A DNA stretch of 64,000 bases from Hyphomicrobiales bacterium. GTDB taxonomy: Bacteria; Pseudomonadota; Alphaproteobacteria; Rhizobiales; Xanthobacteraceae. The DNA lies in NCBI GenBank assembly GCA_021730985.1, contig JAKFYI010000015.1:116159-180158 (forward strand), given 5' to 3'. The first letter of the stretch is position 1, and every line of letters starts with the position of its first letter. The notes below the pieces were generated by a model, which was not told where the DNA came from, made no database searches, and worked only from the letters and a program-made list of their open reading frames with translations. The position numbers and the translations under genes are program-made. Below, one piece after another: positions 37,636 to 46,708 of the stretch.

Positions 37636-38496
37636 CTACCCGACCAGGATCAGCACCACGCCGGTCACCGTCAGCGCAGCGCCCGCGGCGAGCCGCAGCG
37701 CGCCCTCGCTGCGGCCGAACACCACCATGTTCAAGCCGACGGTGACAATCGGATGGGCGGCTATGATCGGCACCACCACGGAGACGCGTCCGGCGCCGAC
37801 CGCGGCGTAGAGCAAGAGCGTGCCGATGCCGTTGCAGATTCCCGTGACGGCAAACCACAGCAGGCCCGGCACCGGCGCCCGCACGAAGAAGCGGCCGTTG
37901 CGAACGCGCTCCACCGTCAGCACCGTGATGGTCGAGAAGATGTAGCCGGTCAGGCCCGCGGCGATCGGGTTCGGCCATGACTCAAGCCCGATCTTGATGA
38001 TCGGCGGGATGACGCCGCGCAACATAGCCGCACCCAGCGGCAGCAGCAGCGCCCAGGTCCGCCAGTTTCGCAACGCCTGCGTGCGCGTGACGGTGATGAC
38101 GAGCACGCCCGCCGTGATCATCAGCAGCCCCGCGAGCTGCCACATCCGCAGCGGCTCGCCGAGCAGAACCACCGCGAGCAGCACCGAGAACAGCGGAGAG
38201 ATGTTGCCGAGTGAGGCGGTGACCACCGGCCCGAGCGCGCGGTTGCCGGCGAACGTCAGCAGCGTCAGCAGCGCCGGGAACACCAGGCCGACGGCGGCGA
38301 AGATCGGCACCGCGCTCCAGACGATGGTTTGGCCGGCGAGCAGAAACGGCGACGCCAGCAGGAAGCACAGCGTGAAAGCCGGGATGCTGATCGCGGCCCC
38401 CGACAGCGGATGGACGTGCCGCAGCCCGAACTGCGTGAGCACGAGCCCGCCGCCCAGAAAGGTCGCTGCGGCAATGGCGAGCAGGATGGCGGTCAT
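37636..38496 (-). CDS. DMT superfamily (EamA) transporter
   Basis: 286 residues from the ATG at 38496, where the first membrane segment begins; an in-frame start at 38592 would add a hydrophilic, unlikely leader. About ten hydrophobic segments form two EamA halves (ending in [27 protein letters not shown] in the first and [22 protein letters not shown] in the second). Such proteins export or import small metabolites in the inner membrane; the substrate is unknown. Confidence 0.87.
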   Translation of the reverse strand: MTAILLAIAAATFLGGGLVLTQFGLRHVHPLSGAAISIPAFTLCFLLASPFLLAGQTIVWSAVPIFAAVGLVFPALLTLLTFAGNRALGPVVTASLGNISPLFSVLLAVVLLGEPLRMWQLAGLLMITAGVLVITVTRTQALRNWRTWALLLPLGAAMLRGVIPPIIKIGLESWPNPIAAGLTGYIFSTITVLTVERVRNGRFFVRAPVPGLLWFAVTGICNGIGTLLLYAAVGAGRVSVVVPIIAAHPIVTVGLNMVVFGRSEGALRLAAGAALTVTGVVLILVG

Positions 38497-38607
38497 CGGG
38501 TCGGGCCGGGATTGTTCGGCGGATAGCGGGTCCGGCGGCCTATCTGCCCCGTTGGGCGTCGCCTTGCCAATCCCTGCCGCGTTCTTTAGCAATCCGCTCC
38601 ATCATCC

Positions 38608-38636
38608 GTCATGCCCGGGACAAGCCCGGCCATGAC
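38608..38636. repeat. short palindromic repeat upstream of leuB
   Basis: GTCATGCCCGGG-ACAAG-CCCGGCCATGAC, a 12-bp stem with one mismatch, of a type frequent between genes in this bacterial group. It ends 30 bases before the leuB ATG, so it overlaps the likely leader or promoter region. Confidence 0.65.
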
Positions 38637-38666
38637 GATGGCGAGATTGTAACGAGGCGTATCTCC

Positions 38667-39779
38667 ATGGCGAACCACAAGCTCCTCCTCCTGGCCGGCG
38701 ATGGCATCGGGCCCGAGGTGATGGCCGAAGTGAAAAAGCTTATCGCGTGGATGAACGGCCACGGCATGGGCACCTTCGAGTTCGAGGAGGGGCTGGTCGG
38801 CGGCAGCTGCTACGACGCCCACAAGGTGTCCATCACCGACGAGACCATGCGCAAGGCCGAGGCCGCGGACGCTGTGATCTTCGGCGCGGTCGGCGGGCCG
38901 AAGTGGGACAGCGTGCCGTATGAAGCGCGGCCGGAGGCGGGCCTGCTGCGGCTGCGCAAGGATCTCGCGCTGTACGCCAACCTGCGCCCCGCGGTGACCT
39001 ATCCGGCGCTGGCCGATGCCTCCGCGCTTAAGCGCGAGCTGGTGGCCGGCCTCGACATCCTGATTTTGCGCGAGCTGACTGGCGGCGTCTATTTCGGCGA
39101 GCCGAAGACCATCACCGATCTCGGCAACGGGCAGAAGCGCGCCATCGATACGCAGGTGTACGACACCTACGAGATCGAGCGGATCGGCCGCGTCGCCTTC
39201 GAGCTGGCGCGCAAGCGCCGCAACAAGGTCACGTCGATGGAAAAGCGCAACGTGATGAAGACCGGCGTGCTTTGGAACGAGGTCATCACGGCGTTGCACC
39301 AGCGTGAGTTCAAGGACGTGCAGCTCGAGCACCAGCTCGCCGATTCCGGCGGCATGCAGCTCGTGAAAAACCCCAAGCAGTTCGACGTCATCGTCACCGA
39401 CAACCTGTTCGGCGACATGCTGTCGGACATCGCGGCGATGCTGACCGGCTCGCTCGGCATGCTGGCTTCGGCGTCGTTGGGCGAGGCCGATCCCAAGACC
39501 AAGCGGCGCAAGGCGATGTACGAGCCGGTGCACGGCTCGGCGCCCGACATCGCGGGCCAAGGCATGGCCAATCCGATCGCGATGATCGCGTCGTTCGGAA
39601 TGGCGCTACGCTACTCGTTCAATATGGGCAAGGAAGCCGACCTGATCGAGCAGGCGATCGCCGCCACGCTGGACCGGGGGCTCCGCACCGCCGACATCAA
39701 GTCGGACGGCATGACGGTGGTCGGCACCGCGCAGATGGGCGATGCGATCATTGCCGAGATGGCGAAGTTGACGGGCTAG
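38667..39779 (+). CDS. leuB: 3-isopropylmalate dehydrogenase
   Basis: 370 residues, full length. It oxidises and decarboxylates 3-isopropylmalate with NAD in leucine synthesis. [16 protein letters not shown] opens the protein; [25 protein letters not shown] (substrate arginines), [12 protein letters not shown] and the signature [27 protein letters not shown] are present, with the NAD-binding [19 protein letters not shown] near the end. The partner genes leuD and leuC are in this window but 13 and 16 kb away. Confidence 0.98.
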   Translation: MANHKLLLLAGDGIGPEVMAEVKKLIAWMNGHGMGTFEFEEGLVGGSCYDAHKVSITDETMRKAEAADAVIFGAVGGPKWDSVPYEARPEAGLLRLRKDLALYANLRPAVTYPALADASALKRELVAGLDILILRELTGGVYFGEPKTITDLGNGQKRAIDTQVYDTYEIERIGRVAFELARKRRNKVTSMEKRNVMKTGVLWNEVITALHQREFKDVQLEHQLADSGGMQLVKNPKQFDVIVTDNLFGDMLSDIAAMLTGSLGMLASASLGEADPKTKRRKAMYEPVHGSAPDIAGQGMANPIAMIASFGMALRYSFNMGKEADLIEQAIAATLDRGLRTADIKSDGMTVVGTAQMGDAIIAEMAKLTG

Positions 39780-39794
39780 GCGATTGCGTTGGGG

Positions 39795-40682
39795 TTACCC
39801 GCGCGCGCCGATCTTGTCCTGCGTCTTGGTCTCGAAATCGCCGGCGTCATGGCGCTCGTGCAATTGTCCTTCGAGCGGTCCGGTGGCGCGGTTGACCATG
39901 CGCCCGCGCTTGACGGCCGGGCGCTCGCCGATTTCTTTCGTCCAGCGCGTCACGTTTTTATATTCGTGCGTCTGCAGGAATTTGCGCGGGTCGTTGTAGG
40001 AGGCGCCGTTCAACATGCCGTTGCCGTACCACGGCCAGTTCGCCATGTCGGCGATCGTATATTCGTCGCCGGCGAGGAACCGGTTGTCCGCAAGATGCCG
40101 GTCGAGCACATCGAGCAGGCGTTTCAACTCCATCGTAAAACGGTCGATGGCGTATTTGATCTTCACCGGAGCGTAGGCATAGAAATGCCCGAAGCCGCCG
40201 CCCACGTAGGGCGTTGAACCCATCTGCCAGAACAGCCAGTTCAGCGCCTCGGTGCGCTTGCCGCGATCCTTTGGCAGGAAGGCGCCGAATTTTTCCGCCA
40301 GGTGAAGCAGGATGGCGCCGGATTCGAACACGCGTTGCGGCGTCTGCCCGCTATAGTCCATGAGCGCCGGGATTTTGGAGTTCGGGTTCACCCCGACAAA
40401 TCCGCTGCCGAACTGGTCACCCTCACCGATCCGGATCAGCCAGGCGTCATATTCCGCGCCGCTGTGACCGGCGGTCAGCAATTCCTCCAGCATGATCGTG
40501 ACTTTGACGCCGTTGGGCGTCGCCAGTGAATAGAGCTGAAGCGGATGCTTTCCGCGCGGCAACTCCTTCTCATGCGTCGCGCCCGCGATCGGGCGATTAG
40601 TAGCGCCGTAGCGCCAGTTGGGGCTGTCGTTCTTCTCCCAGACCCAGACGTCCGGCGGCGTGTATTCAGGTGTGTCGGTCAT
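39795..40682 (-). CDS. yghU: YghU-like glutathione S-transferase / disulfide-bond oxidoreductase
   Basis: 295 residues from ATG 40682. It has the long N-terminal extension of the YghU (Nu-class GST) group (VWVWEKNDSPNWRYGATNRPIAG), then a thioredoxin-like GST-N domain (HPLQLYSLATPNGVKVTIMLEEL, PNSKIPALMD, VFESGAILLHLAEKFG) and an all-helical C-domain (YTIADMANWPWYG). Nu-class enzymes bind two glutathiones and reduce disulfide or peroxide bonds without an active-site Ser or Cys. It acts in the cytoplasm. Confidence 0.92.
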   Translation of the reverse strand: MTDTPEYTPPDVWVWEKNDSPNWRYGATNRPIAGATHEKELPRGKHPLQLYSLATPNGVKVTIMLEELLTAGHSGAEYDAWLIRIGEGDQFGSGFVGVNPNSKIPALMDYSGQTPQRVFESGAILLHLAEKFGAFLPKDRGKRTEALNWLFWQMGSTPYVGGGFGHFYAYAPVKIKYAIDRFTMELKRLLDVLDRHLADNRFLAGDEYTIADMANWPWYGNGMLNGASYNDPRKFLQTHEYKNVTRWTKEIGERPAVKRGRMVNRATGPLEGQLHERHDAGDFETKTQDKIGARG

Positions 40683-40889
40683 GTTGTCGCTCGATGGGTT
40701 GGCGGATGAAATAGTGGCGAACGTGGGTCGGCTGCCGGCACACCCCATTCACTAAACTGTTATGCAGACTATCGCGCTGTTCGCCTTCCTCAACTGGGAA
40801 ATCGGCCGCAATCGCGCTAAATTCAGGACGTCTCGCGCCTGTTGCCGTCTTCTCGGTGGAGCACTGCACGGCCGCCAGGAGGAATTGAC

Positions 40890-41378
40890 ATGACCATTGT
40901 CGTACTCAGCCGCCGCAACCTCCTCGCCGCTGGCGGCGCCGTCCTGGCAACTGGGGCTTCCGGGCTCGTGTTGCCTGCGCGCGCGCAAGGCGTCGCACCG
41001 ACCGCTTCGATGTCGGGCGGGTCCAACAACTACCAAAAGGGCGCGAAGATCGTGACCCGGATCGGCAAGGGTGGCTTCTGGATGAGCGGCACCGTGCGCC
41101 GTGCAGGCGACGGGACGCCGCTTGCCGGGCAGCGCATCCAGATCTGGGCGCACACGACCGAAGGGCAGGAGCACGAACCGCAGAGCCACGGCGCCACGCT
41201 CACCGACAAGGACGGCAAGTTCCGTCTGGAGATGCCGCAGATTATTCCCATCTTTGGCCAACCGCATGGTCACCTCGCGTATGACAGCGGTGAGTTCAAG
41301 ACCGTCTTTCTCCGTCCCGTGATGCGCAGCGCAAAAGACAAGGGCCTGGAGGCGCACTTCGTCCTTCAGCCGGCCTGA
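40890..41378 (+). CDS. Tat-exported intradiol-dioxygenase-like protein
   Basis: 162 residues. The ATG at 40890 has AGGAGG 7 bases upstream. A twin-arginine signal (LSRRNLLAAGGAVLATGASGLVLPARAQG) is followed by a beta-sandwich domain of the intradiol ring-cleavage dioxygenase/transthyretin-like type: GFWMSGTVRRAGDGTPLAGQRIQIWAHTTEG, TLTDKDGKFRLEMP, GHLAYDSGEFKTVF. Whether the Tyr/His iron ligands of true dioxygenases are complete is doubtful, so catalysis is unproven. The ferric-reductase-like gene follows after two palindromic repeats. Confidence 0.78.
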   Translation: MTIVVLSRRNLLAAGGAVLATGASGLVLPARAQGVAPTASMSGGSNNYQKGAKIVTRIGKGGFWMSGTVRRAGDGTPLAGQRIQIWAHTTEGQEHEPQSHGATLTDKDGKFRLEMPQIIPIFGQPHGHLAYDSGEFKTVFLRPVMRSAKDKGLEAHFVLQPA

Positions 41379-41380
41379 CC

Positions 41381-41452
41381 TAGTGCCCGATTCCGAAGTT
41401 CGCACCATTGTGCGGCACCTTCGTTTGCGAACTTCGGAATCGAAGGACACTA
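41381..41452. repeat. palindromic repeat, CCGAAGTTCGCA type
   Basis: Arms TAGTGCCCGATTCCGAAGTTCGCA and its near-complement ending in AAGGACACTA, around a 20-odd base centre. The first of two large palindromes back to back between the Tat-protein gene and the ferric-reductase-like gene. Confidence 0.75.
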
Positions 41453-41467
41453 GCAACTTATTGATTC

Positions 41468-41541
41468 AGTGTGGCTTTGGTTCAGAAGTCCGCATGACGA
41501 ACTCGCGGCAAGGATAATGCGGACTTCTGAACCGCCACACT
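41468..41541. repeat. palindromic repeat, TTCAGAAGTCCGCAT type
   Basis: Arms AGTGTGGC-TTT-GGTTCAGAAGTCCGCAT and the exact complement (ATGCGGACTTCTGAACC then GCCACACT), 25 paired bases with a 3-base TTT bulge. It ends 16 bases before the next ATG, so it fills most of that gene's leader. Confidence 0.78.
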
Positions 41542-41557
41542 GGTTGGGAACACAGGA

Positions 41558-42175
41558 ATGAGACTGGCCCGGGCGACCCTGATCTGGGCCCTCCTTGCAG
41601 CCGCCGTTTTGGTGCCGATCGCCGCTGCAGCGGCGAGCCCTTTCCTTGAATGGCGCGGTCCGGTCTACATCGCGGCCGGGTTCGCGGGAATTATCGCACT
41701 GGGTCTCATGCTGGTTCAGCCATTGCTGATCGGCGGATACTTGCCGGGACTGCCGGCTCATCGTGGACGGCGCGTACATCACTGGATCGGAGGCGCGCTG
41801 GTCGTGGCGGTGGTGATCCACGTCGGGGGCCTTTGGATCACGAGCCCCCCCGACATGATCGATGCCCTTCTCTTCGTATCGCCGACGCCGTTTTCCCCCT
41901 TCGGGGTGATCGCCATGTGGGCCATCTTCGCTGTGGCGCTCTTGGCTGCACTGCGCCGGCGATTGGGACTGCGCACGTTCCGCATCGCTCATATGTCTCT
42001 CGCAGTGGTCATCGTCGCAGGCAGTGTGATCCACGGCATGCTGATCGAGGGAACGATGGAGACGATCTCGAAGGCAGCACTTTGCGCGCTGGTCCTCGCC
42101 GCGGCCATAAAAGTCATGGTTGAGTTGCGGGTGTGGAGAAAACGAGCGACGTCGCGCGGAGAGGGCCCTGCGTGA
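41558..42175 (+). CDS. ferric-reductase-like transmembrane heme protein
   Basis: 205 residues, about six membrane segments, ferric-reductase-like transmembrane domain. Candidate heme ligands are HHWIGGALVVAVVIHVGG in one helix pair and RIAHMSLAVVIVAGSVIHGML in the next. This domain is shared by MsrQ (YedZ), the heme partner of periplasmic MsrP, so it could supply electrons to one of the molybdoenzymes or to the Tat-exported protein just upstream. That pairing is inference. The ribosome site is weak and sits against a palindromic repeat. Confidence 0.8.
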   Translation: MRLARATLIWALLAAAVLVPIAAAAASPFLEWRGPVYIAAGFAGIIALGLMLVQPLLIGGYLPGLPAHRGRRVHHWIGGALVVAVVIHVGGLWITSPPDMIDALLFVSPTPFSPFGVIAMWAIFAVALLAALRRRLGLRTFRIAHMSLAVVIVAGSVIHGMLIEGTMETISKAALCALVLAAAIKVMVELRVWRKRATSRGEGPA

Positions 42176-42293
42176 CAGGCAGGCGTCGCGCTCGGCCATT
42201 CCCGACGCCCGCTTGGCCCCAATAGCCGACGTCTCCTCGGTCGCCTACACTGATCGACGCAACCGCTGACAGGCATTTCCAACCGGGAACGAC

Positions 42294-43805
42294 ATGGACA
42301 ATCGATTTGCGATGGCGCAATCCGCCGCGGCGATGGGGCGCTGGAAATCTCCCGCCATTGTGACGCTCGCGGCGGTGGTCGCATTGACGGCGCTGAACGC
42401 CGACGCCGCGCCGAGACAGACGCGCCCCGCGCCACCACCCAAAGAGGAGGCGGCGCCGCGCGATGCTGGTGAGCCGATCATGGCGATCGTATCGATCAAG
42501 TCCCAGCAGGTCACGCTCTACGACGCCGACGGTTGGATCCTGCGCGCGCCGGTGTCCACCGGCACCAAGGGACGGGAGACGCCGGCCGGCGTCTTCGCCC
42601 TGGTCGAGAAGAAAGAGGACCACCGCTCGAACATGTATGACGATGCCCATATGCCGCACATGCAGCGCATCACCTGGAACGGCATCGCGCTGCATGGCGG
42701 GCCGCTGCCCGGATATGCGGCCTCACATGGCTGCGTCCGGCTGCCTTTCGGCTTTGCGGATAAGCTGTTCAGAAAGACGCGCATCGGCATGCGGGTGATC
42801 GTCTCGCCGAACGACGCGGGACCGGTCGAGCTTTCCCACCCGGCGCTATTCATGCCGAGAGCCGATGCCGTCGCGGCTGCTCCGGCGCGAGCCGAGGCGC
42901 TTGCCCGCGAGTCTGTGGAGGCCGTCAAGGCTGCCGACGCGGCAAAGAAGGCTGCCGCGCGGGCGCCGCGCGAGACAGCATTGCTCACGGCGTCACTGCG
43001 CAAGCTGGAACAGCTCAAGGCTCGCGCCGACGCTGAACGCGTGTCCGCCGACAAGGCGCTCGCCGCCGCGAAGACGGACCAGGCCACGGTGCAGGCCGAG
43101 GAACGGAAGCAGAAGGCTGCCGCCAAGGCCGCGGAAGCAGGAACGCAGCTCGACGCCGCCAAGGCTGACGCGAAGCCGAAGCTCGACGCCGCTGCCTCGA
43201 CGAAGGATGCTGCCAAAACAGCAGAAGCCAGGAAGGCCGCCACCGCAAAGGCGGCGCTCGACGCCAAGCTCGCGCTCGTGCCGGTCTCGATCTACATCAG
43301 CCGCGCGACGCAGAAGCTCTACGTGCGGCGCAACACCCAAAAGCCGTGGCCGGACGGGGGCGAAGTGTTCGATTTCAGCATTGAGGTCCCGGTCACGATC
43401 CGCAATCCGGAGAAGCGGATCGGCACGCATGTGTTCACCGCGATGGCGCGCAACGGCGCCGGCCTTCGCTGGGCCGCGGTGACGATCGACGACGGGGACG
43501 ACGCCAAGGGCGCGCTCGACCGCATCACCATCCCGCAAGACGTACTTGATCGCATCGCGCCGACCGCATTGCCGCGGTCCTCGATCGTCATCTCTGACGA
43601 GCCGCTCAGCAAGGAGACCAACTATCGCACCGAGTTTGTCGCGGTGCTCAGCAATCAGCCCCAAGGCGGCTTCGTCACGCGCAAGCCGACCGAGGTCCAG
43701 GTTATGAGCGAGAACGGCCCTTCTTGGTTCCGTGGCTGGGACCAACCCGGCGATACGCGTCAGCGCCGCAACGATTATCAGGGGCACCCGGTCTGGCGGC
43801 GGTAA
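42294..43805 (+). CDS. L,D-transpeptidase with a second, degenerate YkuD-like domain
   Basis: 503 residues. A signal or membrane segment (about 19-38) precedes an active-looking YkuD domain (about 60-170) with His134 and Cys147 (HGGPLPGYAASHGCVRLP). A long Ala/Lys/Glu-rich coiled coil (about 180-325) leads to a second YkuD-like domain (about 326-470: VSIYISRATQKLYVRR, EVPVTIRNPEKRIGTHVFTAM, SSIVISDEPL) that lacks the HxxxC catalytic pair. It probably forms 3-3 or protein-to-peptidoglycan links in the periplasm; the second domain may position the wall or a partner. Confidence 0.87.
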   Translation: MDNRFAMAQSAAAMGRWKSPAIVTLAAVVALTALNADAAPRQTRPAPPPKEEAAPRDAGEPIMAIVSIKSQQVTLYDADGWILRAPVSTGTKGRETPAGVFALVEKKEDHRSNMYDDAHMPHMQRITWNGIALHGGPLPGYAASHGCVRLPFGFADKLFRKTRIGMRVIVSPNDAGPVELSHPALFMPRADAVAAAPARAEALARESVEAVKAADAAKKAAARAPRETALLTASLRKLEQLKARADAERVSADKALAAAKTDQATVQAEERKQKAAAKAAEAGTQLDAAKADAKPKLDAAASTKDAAKTAEARKAATAKAALDAKLALVPVSIYISRATQKLYVRRNTQKPWPDGGEVFDFSIEVPVTIRNPEKRIGTHVFTAMARNGAGLRWAAVTIDDGDDAKGALDRITIPQDVLDRIAPTALPRSSIVISDEPLSKETNYRTEFVAVLSNQPQGGFVTRKPTEVQVMSENGPSWFRGWDQPGDTRQRRNDYQGHPVWRR

Positions 43806-43877
43806 GCCGCAGCATTCTCCGCTTCAAGCGGAAGCGGACGTTGCAACAAACAAACGTAATGTCCGCTGATGGGCGTT

Positions 43878-43904
43878 AGGGATCGCGAGCTTCACTCGCG
43901 CCCT
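43878..43904. repeat. small hairpin near convergent gene ends
   Basis: AGGG-AT-CGCGAG, loop CTTCA, CTCGCG-C-CCT. It lies between the convergent L,D-transpeptidase and small secreted-protein genes. There is no T-run on either strand, so it is not a standard terminator; it may be a repeat unit. Confidence 0.45.
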
Positions 43905-43917
43905 GCAATGACGGCCG

Positions 43918-44274
43918 TCAATACCAGCCGCGGTTCCAGCCGCTTTCCCACATCGGGTTGAGCGGCTGCCGGTCGTAGTTGCGGCCTGGGCCGAGCACGT
44001 CGATCGGCGACCAGTATGGCTGGGCGTCCTGGAAGCTGTACTTGCGCTGGCCGGGCAGCACCTCGGTGCCGCCGTCGAGATAGGACCGGGGCGTCACGAT
44101 CAGCCGGGTGCGGGTGCGGCCGTTCTCGTCGCGGCTGATGAACACGGTGGGCTGGCCGCCGCCGCGCGCATCGACAACCCGCTTCTTCCGGGGGGCCGCG
44201 TCGGCAGGCATCGCCACGGCCGTCGCGAGAATGGCGGCGGCGGCAAGGCAGGCGGTCAAACCGATGATACGCAT
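43918..44274 (-). CDS. hypothetical secreted protein
   Basis: Not assigned a function. 118 residues from the ATG at 44274 with a clean signal peptide (MRIIGLTACLAAAAILATAVAMPADA). The mature part begins with a basic patch (PRKKRV) and has TVFISRDENGRTRTRLIVTPRSYLDGGTEVLPGQRKY and an aromatic end (NPMWESGWNRGWY). Proteins of this kind are frequent, uncharacterised periplasmic proteins in the same order. An upstream in-frame ATG adds 20 basic residues and is less likely. Confidence 0.78.
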   Translation of the reverse strand: MRIIGLTACLAAAAILATAVAMPADAAPRKKRVVDARGGGQPTVFISRDENGRTRTRLIVTPRSYLDGGTEVLPGQRKYSFQDAQPYWSPIDVLGPGRNYDRQPLNPMWESGWNRGWY

Positions 44275-44484
44275 GGGGTTTTTCTTCGTCCTTCGTCCCG
44301 ATAACGCAGTGTATCGGGCTTTGGTTCGCCGCAACAGGGGCCGTACGGCAGATGGGGATGGGCTTTAACCATGTTGGATTCAAGAGTTCCCGGCGGCGTT
44401 TACTTTTATTAACGCCGGTTGCAAGAGTCTCCCCGTTAACAGATGCGGCAGGCGGCATTGAGATCCCTCGGGGGAGAATTTCAA

Positions 44485-45234
44485 ATGTCCTTGCAACGTG
44501 CCTTGATCGCATTCGGCGCCACAATGGCGCTGTTCGGTTCCGTGGCTGACGCTTCGGCGCAGTACACCGACCGTCAACGGCTCGAACGGCAACGGATCCA
44601 TCCCAGCGCGGCGCGTCCTGTCATGCAGGCGCGCCCGGTGGTGCAGTCGCGTTCTGTCGTTCAGCCGCGTCCGGCCGCCGTCACAACCACGGCGATACAA
44701 TCGATCCGGCCGAACGCCGCCGTTGCCAGGCCCGCCACCGTTGCGGCCAAGCCGCCCGCGGCCGAGGCGATCAAAGCCGCGCCGCCGCCGCCTCCACCTG
44801 TTCCGCTCACCGAGGAACAGCTCGCCGCCAAGGCCGCGGTCGAGGAACTCCTGTCGCGCGAGCCCGCGCTCGCCGCGGCCAAGGAGCGGCCCGATCCCCA
44901 GCTCTCCAAGGTCGCCAAGGCCAGGCATGACGCGCACGAGCAGAAGCTCTCTGCGCTGAAGGTCAAGGAAGTGGCCGAGGCAGCGCGGCGGAAGGAGCTG
45001 GAGGATAAGAACAAGATGCGCACCGACATGAAGCGCGACGACATCAAGAACGCGTCGCATAAGTCCAAGATCGGCCCGCAGCCGAAGAACGCTGCGGCTT
45101 CCCCGAAGGCGACGAAACCGGAACCGGAGGCAAAGAAAACCACTGTTGCGACAATGACTCCGGCACCCGCGTTGTCACCCGCGCCGGCGCCTGCAGCACC
45201 GGCACAGCCGCTGCTCCGCATGCCGGCTCCCTGA
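44485..45234 (+). CDS. hypothetical secreted Pro/Ala/Lys-rich protein
   Basis: Not recognised. 249 residues from the ATG at 44485 (GGGAGA upstream). Signal peptide ending near ASAQ, then a Pro/Val/Arg/Gln region with repeated RPVMQARPVVQSRSVVQPRP units, an Ala/Pro linker, a charged helical part (about 110-190, likely coiled coil) and a Pro/Ala tail. No catalytic motif; it could be a structural envelope protein. A strong terminator follows immediately. Confidence 0.75.
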   Translation: MSLQRALIAFGATMALFGSVADASAQYTDRQRLERQRIHPSAARPVMQARPVVQSRSVVQPRPAAVTTTAIQSIRPNAAVARPATVAAKPPAAEAIKAAPPPPPPVPLTEEQLAAKAAVEELLSREPALAAAKERPDPQLSKVAKARHDAHEQKLSALKVKEVAEAARRKELEDKNKMRTDMKRDDIKNASHKSKIGPQPKNAAASPKATKPEPEAKKTTVATMTPAPALSPAPAPAAPAQPLLRMPAP

Positions 45235-45257
45235 TCCTGCGACAAATTAAGCGAGCG

Positions 45258-45307
45258 CTGCCGGAGCACGTCCATTGCAGGACGTGCCCTCCGGCAGTAG
45301 CTTTTTT
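45258..45307 (+). terminator. rho-independent terminator
   Basis: Arms CTGCCGGAGCACGTCC and GGACGTGCCCTCCGGCAG pair almost fully around a 6-base loop, followed after TAGC by six T. It closes the 44485 gene and insulates the SorA-like gene downstream. Confidence 0.88.
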
Positions 45308-45367
45308 GCAGATTGCGCTGTGGAGACAGCAGCAATCGTCTAAACGCAACTCCGGGAGGATATGCCT

Positions 45368-46708
45368 ATGGCCGGGACAACCGAGCGCTCGCTCGAAGAA
45401 CTTTACCGCGACGATGCCGAACGGGCCGATTCCGTCGTGTTCGGCCGCAAGACCGGCGTGGACCGCCGCGGATTTCTGGGCGGCGCCGCAGCCATGGGAG
45501 CCGTTGTCGGTGGCGCCATTCCGTTCGCAGCCAACATGCCGGGTGGCTTGATTCCCGCAGCCCTCGCGCAGCCTGCCGTGGCGCCCGCCGCCGCCCCCAA
45601 GGGGCCGCAGCTTCTGAAGTTTCCCGGCAAGAGCGAGCAACTCGTGGTGCTGGGCGAGCGGCCGCTGGTCGCCGAGACGCCGGAGCATCTGCTCGACGAC
45701 GACACCACGCCGACCGACAAGTTCTATGTCCGAAACAACGGGCTGATCCCGGAGGCCGCCAAGGATCCGGAGAAGTGGACGATCAAGATCGATGGCGAGG
45801 TCAACAAGCCGCTTGAGATCACGCTTGGCGAGTTGAAATCGAAGTTCAAGGCGCAGACCCGGCGCACAGTGCTTGAGTGCGGCGGCAACGGCCGCAGCGC
45901 GTTCACGCCGACCGCGCGCGGCAACCAGTGGACCAACGGCGGCGCAGGCTGCGCCGAATGGACCGGCGTGCGGCTAGGCGACGTGCTCAAGTCCGCGCAG
46001 CCGAAATCGTCGGCGGTGTACACCGCGCACTATGGGTCCGACGTGCATCTGTCCGGCGACGCCAAGCGCGAGACGCTGTCGCGTGGCGCGCGTCTCGCCA
46101 AGGCGATGGACCCCGAGACCATGATCGTCTGGGCGATGAACGGCCAGCCACTGCCGAACATCCACGGCGGGCCGGTGCGGTTGGTGTATCCCGGCTGGGC
46201 AGGCTCGCTGTCGCACAAATGGGTGAATCGCGTCACGTTGCGCGACAAGGAGCACGACGGCTCCGGCATGACGGAGTTCTCCTATCGCGTGCCCATCAAG
46301 CCGATGGTGCCGGGCGACAAGGGCGACCCGAAGAACATGAAGATCCTTGAGTCGATGCCGGTGCGCTCGGTCATCACCAGCCCAGCGAACGGCACCAAGG
46401 CTGCGGCTGGCACCAAAGAGGTCAAGCTGCGCGGCGCCGCCTGGGCCGGCGACAACACGGTGCGTCAGGTTGACGTGTCGATCGATTTCGGTGCGACCTG
46501 GCAGCGAGCCACGCTGGGCAAGCCGAAGAATAAGTTCGACTGGCAGCGCTGGACTGCGACCGTGAAGCTGCCCTCGGACGGCTATTTCGAAATCTGGGCG
46601 AGGGCGACGGACTCCAAGGGTGCGATGCAGCCGCATCAGGCCGGGTTCTGGAATCCGCAAGGCTACGGCGGCAACGCCATGCACCGGATCGCGGTGCTGG
46701 TCGGTTGA
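45368..46708 (+). CDS. SorA-like sulfite dehydrogenase, molybdenum subunit
   Basis: 446 residues. The ATG at 45368 is chosen because GGGAGGA ends 7 bases before it; the ATG at 45362 is only 1 base from that site. A Tat signal (DRRGFLGGAAAMGAVVGG) exports the folded enzyme. The molybdenum ligand is Cys171 in TVLECGGNGRS; NIHGGPVRLVYPGWAGSLSHKWV is the family's conserved core, and a C-terminal dimerisation domain (about 315-446) follows. With a small c-type cytochrome encoded next, this resembles SorAB, which oxidises sulfite to sulfate in the periplasm. Confidence 0.88.
   Translation: MAGTTERSLEELYRDDAERADSVVFGRKTGVDRRGFLGGAAAMGAVVGGAIPFAANMPGGLIPAALAQPAVAPAAAPKGPQLLKFPGKSEQLVVLGERPLVAETPEHLLDDDTTPTDKFYVRNNGLIPEAAKDPEKWTIKIDGEVNKPLEITLGELKSKFKAQTRRTVLECGGNGRSAFTPTARGNQWTNGGAGCAEWTGVRLGDVLKSAQPKSSAVYTAHYGSDVHLSGDAKRETLSRGARLAKAMDPETMIVWAMNGQPLPNIHGGPVRLVYPGWAGSLSHKWVNRVTLRDKEHDGSGMTEFSYRVPIKPMVPGDKGDPKNMKILESMPVRSVITSPANGTKAAAGTKEVKLRGAAWAGDNTVRQVDVSIDFGATWQRATLGKPKNKFDWQRWTATVKLPSDGYFEIWARATDSKGAMQPHQAGFWNPQGYGGNAMHRIAVLVG

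Noticed and set aside
40762..40893. 43-codon frame ending on the start codon of the Tat-exported protein gene
   Set aside because: No ribosome site before its ATG and no recognisable sequence; the ATGA overlap alone is not enough.
43878..43904. Hairpin as terminator for the convergent genes
   Set aside because: No T-run follows it on either strand; kept only as a low-confidence repeat.
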